Shown: piece after piece, positions 49,605 through 59,258 of the stretch
Layout: each line of letters begins with the position of its first letter
How positions within the stretch are numbered: position 1 is the first letter of the stretch
Assembly: GCA_017417025.1 (NCBI GenBank)
Contig: JAFPZY010000043.1
Location: forward strand, 1-64,000
Direction of reading: 5' to 3'
DNA length: 64,000 nucleotides
Source: Paludibacteraceae bacterium
GTDB taxonomy: Bacteria; Bacteroidota; Bacteroidia; Bacteroidales; Paludibacteraceae
The notes under the pieces: model-generated
Database searches by the model: none
What the model was told of the DNA's origin: nothing
The model's input: the letters and a program-made list of their open reading frames with translations, nothing else
Program-made: the position numbers and the translations under genes

Positions 49605-50981
49605 TCAGCTTCGCAGCTGGCCTTCAAGTATTTCCGCATCGTGTCTCAGCACTTTGTCATACTCCATCTGGGCTGTTATCGTGTTCAGGGTATGTATAAC
49701 GGTGGCGTGCGAGCGGTGGCCTACTGCATTTCCTATGTCCGACAGCGAGCGGGAGGTCAGACGTTTGCACAAGTACATCACCAACTGCCGTGCGCGCACC
49801 ACGTCCTTCTGTCTCGACTGCCCCAGCACTGCCTTCTCCGGTATGCCCGAATGTTCGCATACTGCGCCTATTACGTCCTCCATTATCACTTCTTTGGGCT
49901 GCACTTCCACCAGTCTGCCTACCACCGACTGCGCCAGCTCCATGTCTATGTCCTTGTCCATCAGGGTGGAGTAGGCCATCAGCGAGGCAAGCACTCCCTC
50001 TATGTCGCGCACGTTCTCGCAGGCGTTGGAGGCTATGTAGTCCACCACTTCGTCCGGTATATGCAGACCGTCGCGGTGCATCTTGCTCGTCAGTATGTCT
50101 CTGCGCAGTGCGTAGTCCGGACGCTGTATCTCCACCGGCAGCCCCCATTTGAAGCGCGTCAGCAGCCTTTCCTCCACATCACGCAGCTGCAACGGCGAGC
50201 GGTCGGAGGTCAGTATCAGCTGTTTGCGCGACTGGTGAAGGTAGTTGAAGATATGGAAGAAGGTGTCCTGTGTCCCCTTCAGGCCGGAGAAGAACTGTAT
50301 GTCGTCTATTATAAGGACATCCACGCTCATGTAGAAATCAAGGAAGGCTGGTATCTTGTTCTGCTGTGCCGCCTCCTGATATTGCAGTTTGAAGGTGTTT
50401 GCGCTGACGTAAAGCACCCGCTGGGTGTTCATCGTCGAGGCCACTTCGTTGCCTATCGCGTTGGCGAGGTGCGTCTTCCCGACACCGCTGCCCCCGTATA
50501 TGAAGATGGGGTTGAATACCGTCTTCCCGGGGTCTTTGGCTATTGCTAAACCTGCCGTGCGGGCAAGTTTGTTGGTCTCGCCTGCTATGAATGTCCTGAA
50601 TGTGTAAAGCGGATTGAGTTGCGTGTCCCATGCATCGGCTGGGACAGACAGCTTGCTGCTCTGTACGGGGCTTGAGGCCTTGCGCTCCGAGGGGTAGGTG
50701 GCGGCCGCTCCCGTGGTGGAGTCTATCAGCACGCGGTATTCAAGGCGGGTCTTGTCGCCGAACACGCGCCATATAACGCGGCTCAAAAGGTCAATGTAGT
50801 TCTCCTCTATATATTCCGCCACAAACTGGCTCTTCACCCGCAGAACAAGCACATCGTCGGCATAGTCCACCACCTCCAACGACGCGAACCATGTGTTGTA
50901 CACGGTCGGAGTCAGGTTGTCGCGCAGAATCACTGCACATTGCTGCCACAATATGTTTGGGTCTTGAGCCATTTTCTTCAC
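49605..50981 (-). CDS. dnaA: Chromosomal replication initiator DnaA
   Basis: The protein is 458 aa; the alternative start at Met4 (MAQDP) is equally plausible. It has domain I (about 8-75), a short linker, and the AAA+ domain with Walker A GGSGVGKT (163-170) and Walker B DVLIIDDIQF (221-230). The C-terminal DNA-binding domain carries the GHRSHATVIH signature. It binds DnaA boxes and opens oriC. Neither dnaN nor recF is adjacent, as is common in Bacteroidetes. The promoter lies 12 bp upstream. Confidence 0.97.
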   Translation of the reverse strand: MKKMAQDPNILWQQCAVILRDNLTPTVYNTWFASLEVVDYADDVLVLRVKSQFVAEYIEENYIDLLSRVIWRVFGDKTRLEYRVLIDSTTGAAATYPSERKASSPVQSSKLSVPADAWDTQLNPLYTFRTFIAGETNKLARTAGLAIAKDPGKTVFNPIFIYGGSGVGKTHLANAIGNEVASTMNTQRVLYVSANTFKLQYQEAAQQNKIPAFLDFYMSVDVLIIDDIQFFSGLKGTQDTFFHIFNYLHQSRKQLILTSDRSPLQLRDVEERLLTRFKWGLPVEIQRPDYALRRDILTSKMHRDGLHIPDEVVDYIASNACENVRDIEGVLASLMAYSTLMDKDIDMELAQSVVGRLVEVQPKEVIMEDVIGAVCEHSGIPEKAVLGQSRQKDVVRARQLVMYLCKRLTSRSLSDIGNAVGHRSHATVIHTLNTITAQMEYDKVLRHDAEILEGQLRS

Positions 50982-50992
50982 GAAAAACGGTG

Positions 50993-51023
50993 CAAAGGTA
51001 CTGCTTTTTTCCGGACTGCCAAA
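50993..51023 (-). promoter_or_regulatory. sigma-ABfr-type promoter of dnaA
   Basis: On the minus strand, TTTG (51023-51020), 19 nt, TACCTTTG (51000-50993). The leader would be extremely short or absent with the 50981 start, which favours the Met4 start. Confidence 0.75.
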
Positions 51024-51259
51024 ATCTTGACGATTATGCGCCTGTGGAACATTTGCCGGAAAAGTTTGTTTTCAGTAACTTACGTCGGAACACTTGTAAA
51101 TAAGCCTTTTACAAAAGTTGCTAACATCTAACAGCCTGATTTTCTTTGCCTGCACTTCGTGGCGTTCCACAATTTTGCGGTTGAGGCTGGGGGCAAAATG
51201 CTGTTATTTCAGTGGCTTGTGAAAAAAGAATTTTTGACTGAAGATTATACTGAGTCCAA

Positions 51260-52168
51260 TCACTTGCGCTTCTTGTTCTTCTTGTCCTTTGAGCCGAACA
51301 GGGAGAAGTGCACATAGCGTTTTGGGTGTGCTTTTAGGTCGGTCACAAGGCTGTCCACACTCATAATGGCTGAGTCTGCATGGGTGTATAGCGACTTGTC
51401 GTTCAGCAACATACCCAGTGTCCCCTCTTTCGACGCAAGCAGTTCCGACACTTGTCCTATCGTGGTGTCTAACTTGCTGACTGTCCCCTTGATGTCTGCG
51501 TCCTTGAGGTTGGCCATCAGTATGCCCGCGTTGTTCACTATGTTTTCCACGCTGTCCACCACCTGCGGCAGTTTGTCGTGTGTCAGTGTGCGTATGTCGC
51601 GCGAGCTGACAGTCAGGTCTGACGACACTTTGTCCACATTGGCGAGTGTCCTTTTTATGTGGTCGCCTTCCAGCTGTGTCTGCAGCAGGGCTACAAGCGA
51701 GTCCGCTTTCAGTATTACGCTGTCCACGTGTGCGAGCAGCCCCGTCTCCAGCATCTCTGTCAGGCTCGGCTCGGTGCCTGTTGGCAGCGTATCGCCTTTG
51801 TGTATCGTGTTGGCGGATAGTTCCTGCGGAAGGCGCAGCTCGATAGCCTTGCCGCCAAGCAGTCCGTCTGCCACGAGCATCATGGTCGTCCCCTCTGTCA
51901 GGGCTATGTGTTTGTCTATCGACACGCTCACCGTGAATGGCTCCCGGGCGGAAAAATCATAGGCAATCTTGTCCACTTGCCCCACTTTGTAGCCTTTTAT
52001 ATATACAGGTGCCTGCTCTGTCAGTCCGCCGAGGTCGCTGAAGATGCCGGTGTATCCGTATGTCGGAGAGAAGAGGTTTACTCCTTTCAGAAAATAGAAG
52101 CCGAAGTACAGCAGACCGAGACATACTATGCCCAGTATGGCCACTTTTATTTCACGTGCGTGTTTCAT
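51260..52168 (-). CDS. MCE/MlaD-family lipid-transport protein
   Basis: The protein is 302 aa. An N-terminal membrane anchor (about 8-27) is followed by the MCE domain (about 38-115: YTGIFSDLGGLTEQAPVYIKGYKVGQVDKI). The rest is a long helical region (about 135-270) and a lysine-rich tail (KDKKNKKRK). MlaD-type proteins form hexameric rings that shuttle phospholipids with an MlaFE ABC transporter, which is not in the window. It follows the amidase gene by 118 bp. Confidence 0.85.
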   Translation of the reverse strand: MKHAREIKVAILGIVCLGLLYFGFYFLKGVNLFSPTYGYTGIFSDLGGLTEQAPVYIKGYKVGQVDKIAYDFSAREPFTVSVSIDKHIALTEGTTMMLVADGLLGGKAIELRLPQELSANTIHKGDTLPTGTEPSLTEMLETGLLAHVDSVILKADSLVALLQTQLEGDHIKRTLANVDKVSSDLTVSSRDIRTLTHDKLPQVVDSVENIVNNAGILMANLKDADIKGTVSKLDTTIGQVSELLASKEGTLGMLLNDKSLYTHADSAIMSVDSLVTDLKAHPKRYVHFSLFGSKDKKNKKRK

Positions 52169-52286
52169 ATCTTTTTTAAGTCTTTTTTAGTCTTTTTTTG
52201 TTTTTGGTCTTTTTGGTATGTTTTGTTTGTTTTGCGGGCGGTGTTGCCCGTCATTTTTGCCCGTCTTTTTTGCAGGCGGCGGTTTG

Positions 52287-53438
52287 TTATTTCTTCACCT
52301 CCACTACAAAGCATCCGGGGAATTTGTCCTGCAGTTTGGTGCACTCTTTCTGGGCCTCCTCTTTGGTGGCGAAGCCGCCGTACATGTAGCGGTACCAGTC
52401 GCCGCGCTTTTCATATACGCAGTTCTTCAGTCCCTTGAATTCTTTGTCGCCCTCCGGCAGTATGGTGCGTGCGGAGAATATCTGTACTCTGAATGCAGGC
52501 TTTTCTGCCGCCTCCGCCGCAGGTTCTGCCTCTGCTGCAGGTGCCGCTTCTTCTGCTTTGGGCTGGCTGTTTCCCGCCTTTGCCTGTTCTTCTTTCTTCT
52601 CCTCTTGGTCTGTATCCTCCGCCTTCTTCTGCTCCTTTACGTCATCTCCGGTGCTGTCTGCGGCACTGTCGCCGTTGTCCGATATGCCGCCGTAGTATTG
52701 TCTGAACGCCCCGAAAATAGCCTCAGTTATCTCCCTCTTGCCTTTGTCTGAAGCCATGTAGCGCTCCTCGTCTCTGTTTGATACGAATCCCATCTCCACT
52801 AACACGCTCGGGCAGGCCGACTTCAGCAGCACCCAGAACGCCGCCTGCCTTACGCCGCGGTCGTCGCGCTTCAGTTCCTGTGTGAAGCGGCTCTGCACCA
52901 TTGAGGCGAAACGAAGGCTCTGGTCAAGGTAAGTGTTTTGCATCAGCTCGAACATGATGTACGAGTCTATGCTGTTGGGGTCGAACCCTTCGTAGGTCGT
53001 CTGGTAGTCGCTCTCAAGTTTCATAACGGCGTTCTCGCGCATTGCCACGTCTAAGTTCGCTTCCATGCGCTCGGTGCCGAGGATGAACGTCTCCGCTCCG
53101 CGTGCCGACCTGTTCTCGGCGGAGTTGGTGTGGATGCAGATAAAGAGGTCGGCGTTGTTCTTGTTCACTATGTCGGCGCGTTTCTGCAGTGGCAGAAATA
53201 TGTCCGACGAGCGTGTCAGCACCACGTTTACTGCAGGATAGGCCGTGCGTATCTTCGATGCTAAGCGCAGACTGATATCAAGGTTCAGGTCTTTTTCCTG
53301 CACTTTGAGCACGTGCCCTACTGCGCCTGCGTCCTTGCCGCCGTGACCTGCGTCTATGACGACGGTGAAGGGCTTGCCTCCGAAACACAGGATGTGCTGG
53401 AGCAGAATAATTATAAATAAAATGTGTCTTAACCGCAT
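52287..53438 (-). CDS. N-acetylmuramoyl-L-alanine amidase with SPOR domain
   Basis: The protein is 383 aa from ATG at 53438; the open frame continues upstream but crosses the promoter. After a signal peptide comes an Amidase_3 domain: TVVIDAGHGGKDAGA with zinc His32, ICIHTNSAENRSARGAETFIL, and LVEMGFVSNRDEERY with the catalytic Glu. A low-complexity Glu/Ala linker (about 255-305) leads to a C-terminal SPOR domain (about 307-383), which binds denuded septal glycan. It probably splits daughter-cell peptidoglycan. Confidence 0.92.
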   Translation of the reverse strand: MRLRHILFIIILLQHILCFGGKPFTVVIDAGHGGKDAGAVGHVLKVQEKDLNLDISLRLASKIRTAYPAVNVVLTRSSDIFLPLQKRADIVNKNNADLFICIHTNSAENRSARGAETFILGTERMEANLDVAMRENAVMKLESDYQTTYEGFDPNSIDSYIMFELMQNTYLDQSLRFASMVQSRFTQELKRDDRGVRQAAFWVLLKSACPSVLVEMGFVSNRDEERYMASDKGKREITEAIFGAFRQYYGGISDNGDSAADSTGDDVKEQKKAEDTDQEEKKEEQAKAGNSQPKAEEAAPAAEAEPAAEAAEKPAFRVQIFSARTILPEGDKEFKGLKNCVYEKRGDWYRYMYGGFATKEEAQKECTKLQDKFPGCFVVEVKK

Positions 53439-53456
53439 GATTTTCGTAATTTCGTG

Positions 53457-53488
53457 CAAAGGTACGAAAAAACAGGCACCTTTCCAAA
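53457..53488 (-). promoter_or_regulatory. sigma-ABfr-type promoter of the amidase gene
   Basis: On the minus strand, TTTG (53488-53485), 20 nt, TACCTTTG (53464-53457), 18 bp before the start codon. Confidence 0.82.
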
Positions 53489-53564
53489 TGTTTTTTTGCA
53501 AATTATCCGAAAAAAGTGATTTTGTGGCTGTTGCTCATTTTTTATTAAGGAAAATCGCGCGTAC

Positions 53565-53597
53565 GCTTGCACGTGTGAAAATGTTTTGCTATCTTTG
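53565..53597 (+). promoter_or_regulatory. Promoter of the Rel/SpoT gene
   Basis: CTTG (53565-53568, one mismatch), 21 nt, TATCTTTG (53590-53597), 43 bp before the start. Confidence 0.7.
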
Positions 53598-53640
53598 CAC
53601 GCTGATTGTGGATTTTCAGGACGACTGACAGTTTTGCGAT

Positions 53641-55446
53641 ATGAACAAAAGCGAATTTACACAGGAAGAGGAGCAGATGATCGAAAAGGCTTTTGCCGTT
53701 TTGCTTGACGATTATGCGCACACCGTTCACCGCCAGAAGGTGGAGATAATCACGCGTGCTTTCAATTTCGCTAACCAGGCTCATCAAGGGGTCCGGCGCT
53801 TGAGCGGAGAGCCGTATATCATGCATCCGCTTGCCGTCGCACGTATCGTGGTCCGCGAAATAGGGCTGGGCAGTACCAGTATCTGTGCGGCTTTGCTGCA
53901 CGACGTAGTGGAGGACACTGACTACACCGTCGAAGATATCGCAATGAGGTTCAACCCCAAAATCGCCCAGATTGTGGACGGCCTCACCAAAATCAGCGGG
54001 GGCGTGTTCAGCAACCAGAGCGAGAAACAGGCGGTCAATACACGCAAACTTGTCCTCACTATGTCCGACGACATTCGGGTCGTCCTCGTCAAGATTGCCG
54101 ACCGCCTGCACAACATGCGCACTCTTGCGGCGCAGCCGCTCGAGAAGCAGCGCAAGATTGCCAGCGAAACGCAGCTTATCTATGCTCCGCTGGCGCACAG
54201 GCTCGGCATGTTCCCCATTAAGAGCGAACTTGAGGACCTCAGTTTCCGCTACATGCACCCCGACATCTATGCCGACATCGACCGCAAGCTTGCCGCCATC
54301 AAGGAGGTCCAGCTTGAGGACTTCAATAGGTTTGTGGAGCCTATCCGCGTGAAACTCAAGGCGATGGGCTACAACTTCTCTGTCTCGGCGCGCATCAAAT
54401 CCGTCTTCTCCATTTGGGAGAAAATGCAGAAAAAGAATATCCCCTTTGAGGATGTTTACGATTTGCTGGCGGTGCGCATCATCTTCACCCCCAAAGAGGA
54501 GATGCCCGAAAAAGACCAGTGCTGGATGATTTATTCTGCCATCACAAGCATCTATCGCCCTCATCCTGAGCGTATTCGTGACTGGATTTCAACGCCGAAG
54601 GCCAACGGCTACGAGGCGCTCCATGTCACGGTGATGAGTCCCTCGGGGCAGTGGGTGGAGATTCAGATTCGCACCGAGCGCATGCACGAACTGGCGGAGC
54701 ACGGACTGGCGGCGCACTGGAAGTACAAAGCGGGGGAACTGGAAGAGTCCGAACTCGACCGCTGGCTGAAGGAGATTAAGGAGGTGCTCGACCATCCGGA
54801 GCCGGATGCCATGTCTTTCCTCGACACCTTCAAACTCAACCTCTTTGCGCACGAAATTTTCGTCTTCACGCCGAAAGGTGACATCAAGATGCTGCCGCAG
54901 GGGGCTTCGGTCCTTGACTTTGCCTACCAGCTCCACTCCGAGTTGGGGGAGCATTGCATCGGCGCAAAGGTCAACCACAAGATGGAGTCCATCAGCTATC
55001 TCGTCCAGAGCGGCGACCAGATAGAGATCCTCACATCCGAAAAGCAGCAGCCCGAGCCCGAGTGGATGAATCTTGTGGTCAGCGCAAAGGCGAAAAATGC
55101 GCTGAAACGCTATTTCAACCGCAAGGACGGCGGCAAGAATAAGGACATCACTCCTTACCCCGTCTCCATCGTCGTGCGCGGCAGGGACACTTTCGGAGTG
55201 CTTGTGCGCATCCTCAAAATAGTGAGTGAGCAGATGCATATCTTCCTGCGAAGTATGCACACCGAAACCATGCAGAATCTCTTCGAATGCAAAATCGGCA
55301 TGCTGGTCTGCGACGATATGACGGTCAGCATCCTCTGCAACGAACTGCGCAAAATACAGGAACTTACGGACGTTGAGGTTATCGACGACCATGCTGAGGA
55401 GGCGGAAAATGCCGCTAATGACAATGAAAACACTGACAAAAATTAA
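53641..55446 (+). CDS. RelA/SpoT-family (p)ppGpp synthetase/hydrolase, short form
   Basis: The protein is 601 aa. The HD hydrolase domain (about 35-190) carries HDVVEDTDY with His87-Asp88. The synthetase domain (about 235-360) carries SARIKSVFSIWEK and ISTPKANGYEALHVTV. A TGS domain follows (about 400-465). The protein then passes almost directly (NALKRYFNRKDGG) into a C-terminal ACT domain (about 500-585). The helical and zinc-finger/RIS regions of full-length Rel (usually more than 700 aa) appear to be missing. Both HD and synthetase signatures look intact, so bifunctionality is expected. Confidence 0.92.
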   Translation: MNKSEFTQEEEQMIEKAFAVLLDDYAHTVHRQKVEIITRAFNFANQAHQGVRRLSGEPYIMHPLAVARIVVREIGLGSTSICAALLHDVVEDTDYTVEDIAMRFNPKIAQIVDGLTKISGGVFSNQSEKQAVNTRKLVLTMSDDIRVVLVKIADRLHNMRTLAAQPLEKQRKIASETQLIYAPLAHRLGMFPIKSELEDLSFRYMHPDIYADIDRKLAAIKEVQLEDFNRFVEPIRVKLKAMGYNFSVSARIKSVFSIWEKMQKKNIPFEDVYDLLAVRIIFTPKEEMPEKDQCWMIYSAITSIYRPHPERIRDWISTPKANGYEALHVTVMSPSGQWVEIQIRTERMHELAEHGLAAHWKYKAGELEESELDRWLKEIKEVLDHPEPDAMSFLDTFKLNLFAHEIFVFTPKGDIKMLPQGASVLDFAYQLHSELGEHCIGAKVNHKMESISYLVQSGDQIEILTSEKQQPEPEWMNLVVSAKAKNALKRYFNRKDGGKNKDITPYPVSIVVRGRDTFGVLVRILKIVSEQMHIFLRSMHTETMQNLFECKIGMLVCDDMTVSILCNELRKIQELTDVEVIDDHAEEAENAANDNENTDKN

Positions 55447-55463
55447 CATAAAAATATCAAGTT

Positions 55464-56543
55464 ATGAAAAAGATTTTTTCTTTAGCCGTTGTTGCCTGCA
55501 TGGCATTGGCGGCATGGGCACAGCAGCCTGTTATCACTTTTGAAAAAGAGACTCACGATTTCGGTCAGATCAACGAGGTTGACGGCCGTGTCACCACCAT
55601 CTTTACCTTCAAAAACGAGGGCATGGCTCCTCTCGTCCTCTCCGATGTGCGCGCCAGTTGCGGTTGCACCACTCCCAAATGGCCGCATGAGCCGGTAGAG
55701 CCGGGGCAGACGGGCGAAATCACTGTCACCTACAACCCCAACGGCCGTCCGGGGCGCTTCCAGAAGACCATCACTGTCACTTCCAATGCTGCTTCGGCAA
55801 CCACGCGCCTCTTCATCAAGGGCGAAGTTATCCCTAAAACAGCGAAGCCTGTGGACCACTATCCCGTCAAAATGGGGGCTGTCGGTCTGAAAGCCAACAT
55901 GGTGGACTTCGGCTCTGTGACACGCGGCATAAGAACTGAACGCGTCATTGAGTACGCCAATCTCACCAAAGACACTCTGAAACTCTCTGTCCTTGTCGCT
56001 GAGCCGTTTGTGTATGCCAGCGCAAGCATCGAAAAAGCTGAGGTTGAGGTTCTTCCGCAGGCAAAAGGTCAGTTGCACTTCGTCATCTTGGAGAACTGCG
56101 AGGCTTATGGCCCGATGGAGTTGAAGGCATACGTCGTCATCAACGGGCAGGAGACACGCTCCGATGAATTTGCCGTCACTCTCAAGGCGGACATGCAGGA
56201 GGACTTCTCCGCTCTCACTGAGCAGCAGCTCGCTGACGCGCCTATCGCTGATGTCAATGGCAATATCAACCTCGGCACTTTTGTTGCCGGCAAGAAAGGG
56301 TCTGCCTCTTTCCACGTCGCCAATGTCGGCACTGATGTGCTGATGGTGCGCCGCGTCGTATCTAACGACCCCAACATCTCTGTCAAATCCCCCAAAAGCA
56401 TCAAGTCCGGCAAAAAGGGCACTTTCACTGTTGCCGTTACTTCAAAAGAGGCGGGCAGCTATACTTCTGAAATTACGCTTATTACCAACGACCCCAAGTC
56501 GCCTGTCAAACACCTTACTCTTAACTGGACTGTCGAAAAATAA
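55464..56543 (+). CDS. DUF1573 periplasmic protein
   Basis: The protein is 359 aa with a signal peptide ending at AWA/QQ. Three beta-sandwich segments of the DUF1573/ASPM-like type are visible: FEKETHDFGQINEVDGRVTT, DFGSVTRGIRTERVIEY and NLGTFVAGKKGSASFHVANV. The first carries RASCGCTTPKWP, the typical CGC motif. Such proteins are abundant and functionally obscure in Bacteroidetes. It lies 17 bp after the Rel/SpoT gene. Confidence 0.85.
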   Translation: MKKIFSLAVVACMALAAWAQQPVITFEKETHDFGQINEVDGRVTTIFTFKNEGMAPLVLSDVRASCGCTTPKWPHEPVEPGQTGEITVTYNPNGRPGRFQKTITVTSNAASATTRLFIKGEVIPKTAKPVDHYPVKMGAVGLKANMVDFGSVTRGIRTERVIEYANLTKDTLKLSVLVAEPFVYASASIEKAEVEVLPQAKGQLHFVILENCEAYGPMELKAYVVINGQETRSDEFAVTLKADMQEDFSALTEQQLADAPIADVNGNINLGTFVAGKKGSASFHVANVGTDVLMVRRVVSNDPNISVKSPKSIKSGKKGTFTVAVTSKEAGSYTSEITLITNDPKSPVKHLTLNWTVEK

Positions 56544-56552
56544 TCTGCTGTC

Positions 56553-57650
56553 ATGATGCAACATCCTGAAAACGACGCTCAGTACAAAGGGCTTGTTGTC
56601 AATGAGGGGGTGCAGAACCTGCCGCAGGTTAATCCCTATGCCGTCTTCCGCCGCAAGAAGCAGCTGCTCTCGGCGGAAGAGTATGTCCGTGGTATTCTCG
56701 ACGGCAACATCACGCTCCTCAGTCAGGCGGTCACTCTGGTTGAGAGCAGTCTGCCGGAAGACCAGAAGATTGCGCAGAAGGTCATTGAGATGTGCCTCCC
56801 GCATGCCGGAAACTCTGTGCGTGTGGGCATTACGGGGGTCCCTGGTGCCGGTAAGTCCACTTTCATCGAGGCGCTCGGCACTGAACTTTGCAAACAGGGC
56901 AAACACCTCGCAGTGCTGGCTATCGACCCTTCCAGCGAGCGAAGCAAAGGCTCTATCTTGGGCGACAAGACGCGCATGAACGAACTTTCCACGGCCGCCA
57001 ACGCCTTCATCCGTCCTTCGCCTTCTTCCGGCAGTCTGGGCGGGGTGGCGCGCAAAACACGTGAAACGGTCATTCTTTGCGAGGCGGCCGGCTTCGACAC
57101 TATCCTCATCGAGACTGTCGGAGTGGGGCAGAGCGAAACGGCTGCGCACTCTATGGTGGACTTCTTCCTCCTCTTGCAGGTCACAGGCACTGGCGACGAC
57201 TTGCAGGGCATCAAGCGCGGAATAATGGAGATGGCGGACGGAATTGCCATCAACAAGTGCGACGGCAGCAACGTTGAGCGCGCACAGGCGGCAAGGGTCA
57301 GCTTCAAAAACGCACTCGCACTCTTCCCACCGACTGAGTCCGGATGGAAACCTTATGCCGAAACATGTTCCTCTGTCGAGAAAACTGGCATTGACAAGGT
57401 CTGGAACATGGTAGAAGAATATATAAGGTTCGCGCGCGCGAATGGATACCTCGAAAAAAGACGCACACAGCAGTCCAAATATTGGATGTATGAGACTATA
57501 AATGAGAGACTTCTGAATGACTTCTATCAAAACCCCTACATCGTGCAGCGTGTCAAGGACGCTGAAACAAGGGTCTTGAACAATCAGGTCAGCAGTTTCA
57601 TCGCTGCTTATCAACTCTTGGACGATTATGCCGGCATCAAGCACAAATAA
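56553..57650 (+). CDS. meaB: Methylmalonyl-CoA mutase chaperone GTPase
   Basis: The protein is 365 aa. The P-loop is GVPGAGKS (95-102) within a G3E GTPase domain, followed by AIDPSSERSKGSILGDKTRM, ETVGVGQSE and ADGIAINKCDG. MeaB protects and reloads the B12-dependent methylmalonyl-CoA mutase used by Bacteroidales for propionate production; the mutase genes are not in the window. It overlaps dnaB by 23 nt. Confidence 0.93.
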   Translation: MMQHPENDAQYKGLVVNEGVQNLPQVNPYAVFRRKKQLLSAEEYVRGILDGNITLLSQAVTLVESSLPEDQKIAQKVIEMCLPHAGNSVRVGITGVPGAGKSTFIEALGTELCKQGKHLAVLAIDPSSERSKGSILGDKTRMNELSTAANAFIRPSPSSGSLGGVARKTRETVILCEAAGFDTILIETVGVGQSETAAHSMVDFFLLLQVTGTGDDLQGIKRGIMEMADGIAINKCDGSNVERAQAARVSFKNALALFPPTESGWKPYAETCSSVEKTGIDKVWNMVEEYIRFARANGYLEKRRTQQSKYWMYETINERLLNDFYQNPYIVQRVKDAETRVLNNQVSSFIAAYQLLDDYAGIKHK

Positions 57651-59235
57651 CACTACACGCCGTTCCAAAACACGCACACCTGCGCCTCTCGGATTGAGCA
57701 ATATGGGCAAACTGCCGCCGCAGGCTCCCGAAATGGAGGAGTCTGTTCTCGGTGCGCTGATGATTGAAAAAGAGGCGTTTGCCACGGTGGCCGACCTCCT
57801 GCGCCCTGATAGTTTCTATCTTGAGCAGAACCGCCTCGTCTTTGAGGGGATTCAGGCTCTCGCTTCGCAGGAACAGCCGGTGGACCTGCTCTCTGTCGGC
57901 GAAAAACTGCGCTCGCTCGGCACGCTCGAGCAGGCGGGGGGAGTGGCTTATCTCGTTGAACTTACGCGGAAAGTCGCCTCCACTGCCCACCTCCGCTATC
58001 ATGCGCAGATTGTCGCGCAGAAGGCTACGGCGCGCGACCTCATACGCATGGCGGCGCAGATTGAGGAACTGGGGTACGACGAGACGCAGGATGTCGAAGA
58101 CCTCATGCAGAAAGCCGAGGCGGACATCTTCGAAATAAGCCAGCGTAACCAGAAAAGAGATGTCACGCAGATTGACCCCGTCATCTCCGAGGCCTTTGCG
58201 CGTATGCACAAGGCGAGCCAGAACGAGGGCAATATCAGCGGAATACCTTCCGGCTTCACCGACCTTGACAAGATAACGAGCGGATGGCAGAAGTCCGACC
58301 TCATCATCATTGCCGCGCGGCCGGCTATGGGTAAAACGGCATTCGTCCTCTCTATGGCGAAGAATATGGCGGTCAATTATCATCGTCCGGTGGCTATGTT
58401 CTCGCTCGAAATGTCCAACGTCCAGCTGGTCAACCGTCTCATTATGAACGTCTGCGAGATTGAAGGCGACAAAATCAAGAACGGAAAGATGAGCAAGGCC
58501 GAGTGGGCGCAGCTCGAGCACAAGGTCAACGACTTGCGCGGAGCGCCGCTTTATGTGGACGACACGCCGGCGCTCTCGGTCTTCGAACTGCGCAGCAAGG
58601 CGCGTAAACTGGTGAGGGACAAGCATGTGGAGCTTATCATCATCGACTATCTCCAGCTCATGAACGCCAACGGCATGAACTTCGGCAGCCGTGAGCAGGA
58701 GGTCAGCATCATCTCGCGCAACCTCAAGGCGCTGGCTAAGGAACTGGACATCCCCATCATTGCCCTCTCGCAGCTCAACCGCTCTGTCGAGCAGCGCGGA
58801 GGCACGGGCATGGAGGGTAAGAAACCCCAGCTCAGCGACTTGCGTGAGTCCGGTGCCATCGAGCAGGACGCTGACATGGTCTGCTTCATACACCGCCCCG
58901 AGTACTACCACCTTTACTCCGACGACAAAACGGGCAAGGACCTGCGTGGGCTGGGGCAGATTATCGTCGCAAAGCACCGTAACGGCGCAACCGACGAAAT
59001 ATGGCTCCGTTTCCGCAACAAGTTCGCCAAGTTCCAGAACGAGAACGACTTGTACGACGACTCCGATGTCACTCCGCTCCCGCAGCCCGGAGAAGTCAGC
59101 ATCAAGTCCTCTATGCGGCCTGCGCAGGGTGGGGCGGATGGTTTTGGTGTCTATCCGCAGGGCGGAGGATATGCCGACGGCGCAAGGCTCGACCCTGCAG
59201 GTGCAAGGCTTGACTCCGACGCACCGCCGTTCTGA
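57628..59235 (+). CDS. dnaB: Replicative DNA helicase DnaB
   Basis: The protein is 535 aa. An N-terminal DnaG-interacting domain (about 30-135) joins a RecA-like C-terminal domain with Walker A RPAMGKTA (231-238), LIIIDYLQLMN (Walker B), the LSQLNRSVEQR arginine-finger region and LRESGAIEQDADMV. There is no intein. A glycine/proline-rich tail (about 490-535) is typical of Bacteroidetes. If the meaB overlap is used, translation starts inside meaB; Met26 (MGKLPPQAPEMEESV) is a credible alternative. Confidence 0.95.
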   Translation: MPASSTNNTTRRSKTRTPAPLGLSNMGKLPPQAPEMEESVLGALMIEKEAFATVADLLRPDSFYLEQNRLVFEGIQALASQEQPVDLLSVGEKLRSLGTLEQAGGVAYLVELTRKVASTAHLRYHAQIVAQKATARDLIRMAAQIEELGYDETQDVEDLMQKAEADIFEISQRNQKRDVTQIDPVISEAFARMHKASQNEGNISGIPSGFTDLDKITSGWQKSDLIIIAARPAMGKTAFVLSMAKNMAVNYHRPVAMFSLEMSNVQLVNRLIMNVCEIEGDKIKNGKMSKAEWAQLEHKVNDLRGAPLYVDDTPALSVFELRSKARKLVRDKHVELIIIDYLQLMNANGMNFGSREQEVSIISRNLKALAKELDIPIIALSQLNRSVEQRGGTGMEGKKPQLSDLRESGAIEQDADMVCFIHRPEYYHLYSDDKTGKDLRGLGQIIVAKHRNGATDEIWLRFRNKFAKFQNENDLYDDSDVTPLPQPGEVSIKSSMRPAQGGADGFGVYPQGGGYADGARLDPAGARLDSDAPPF

Positions 59236-59258
59236 CACCGCTGCGGAGTGCTGTCTTC

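Noticed and set aside
50982..51259. oriC next to dnaA
   Set aside because: No cluster of TTATCCACA boxes or AT-rich 13-mers was seen (only two TGTGGAAC-like sites), and Bacteroidetes origins are often not beside dnaA. GC-skew analysis of the whole genome would decide.
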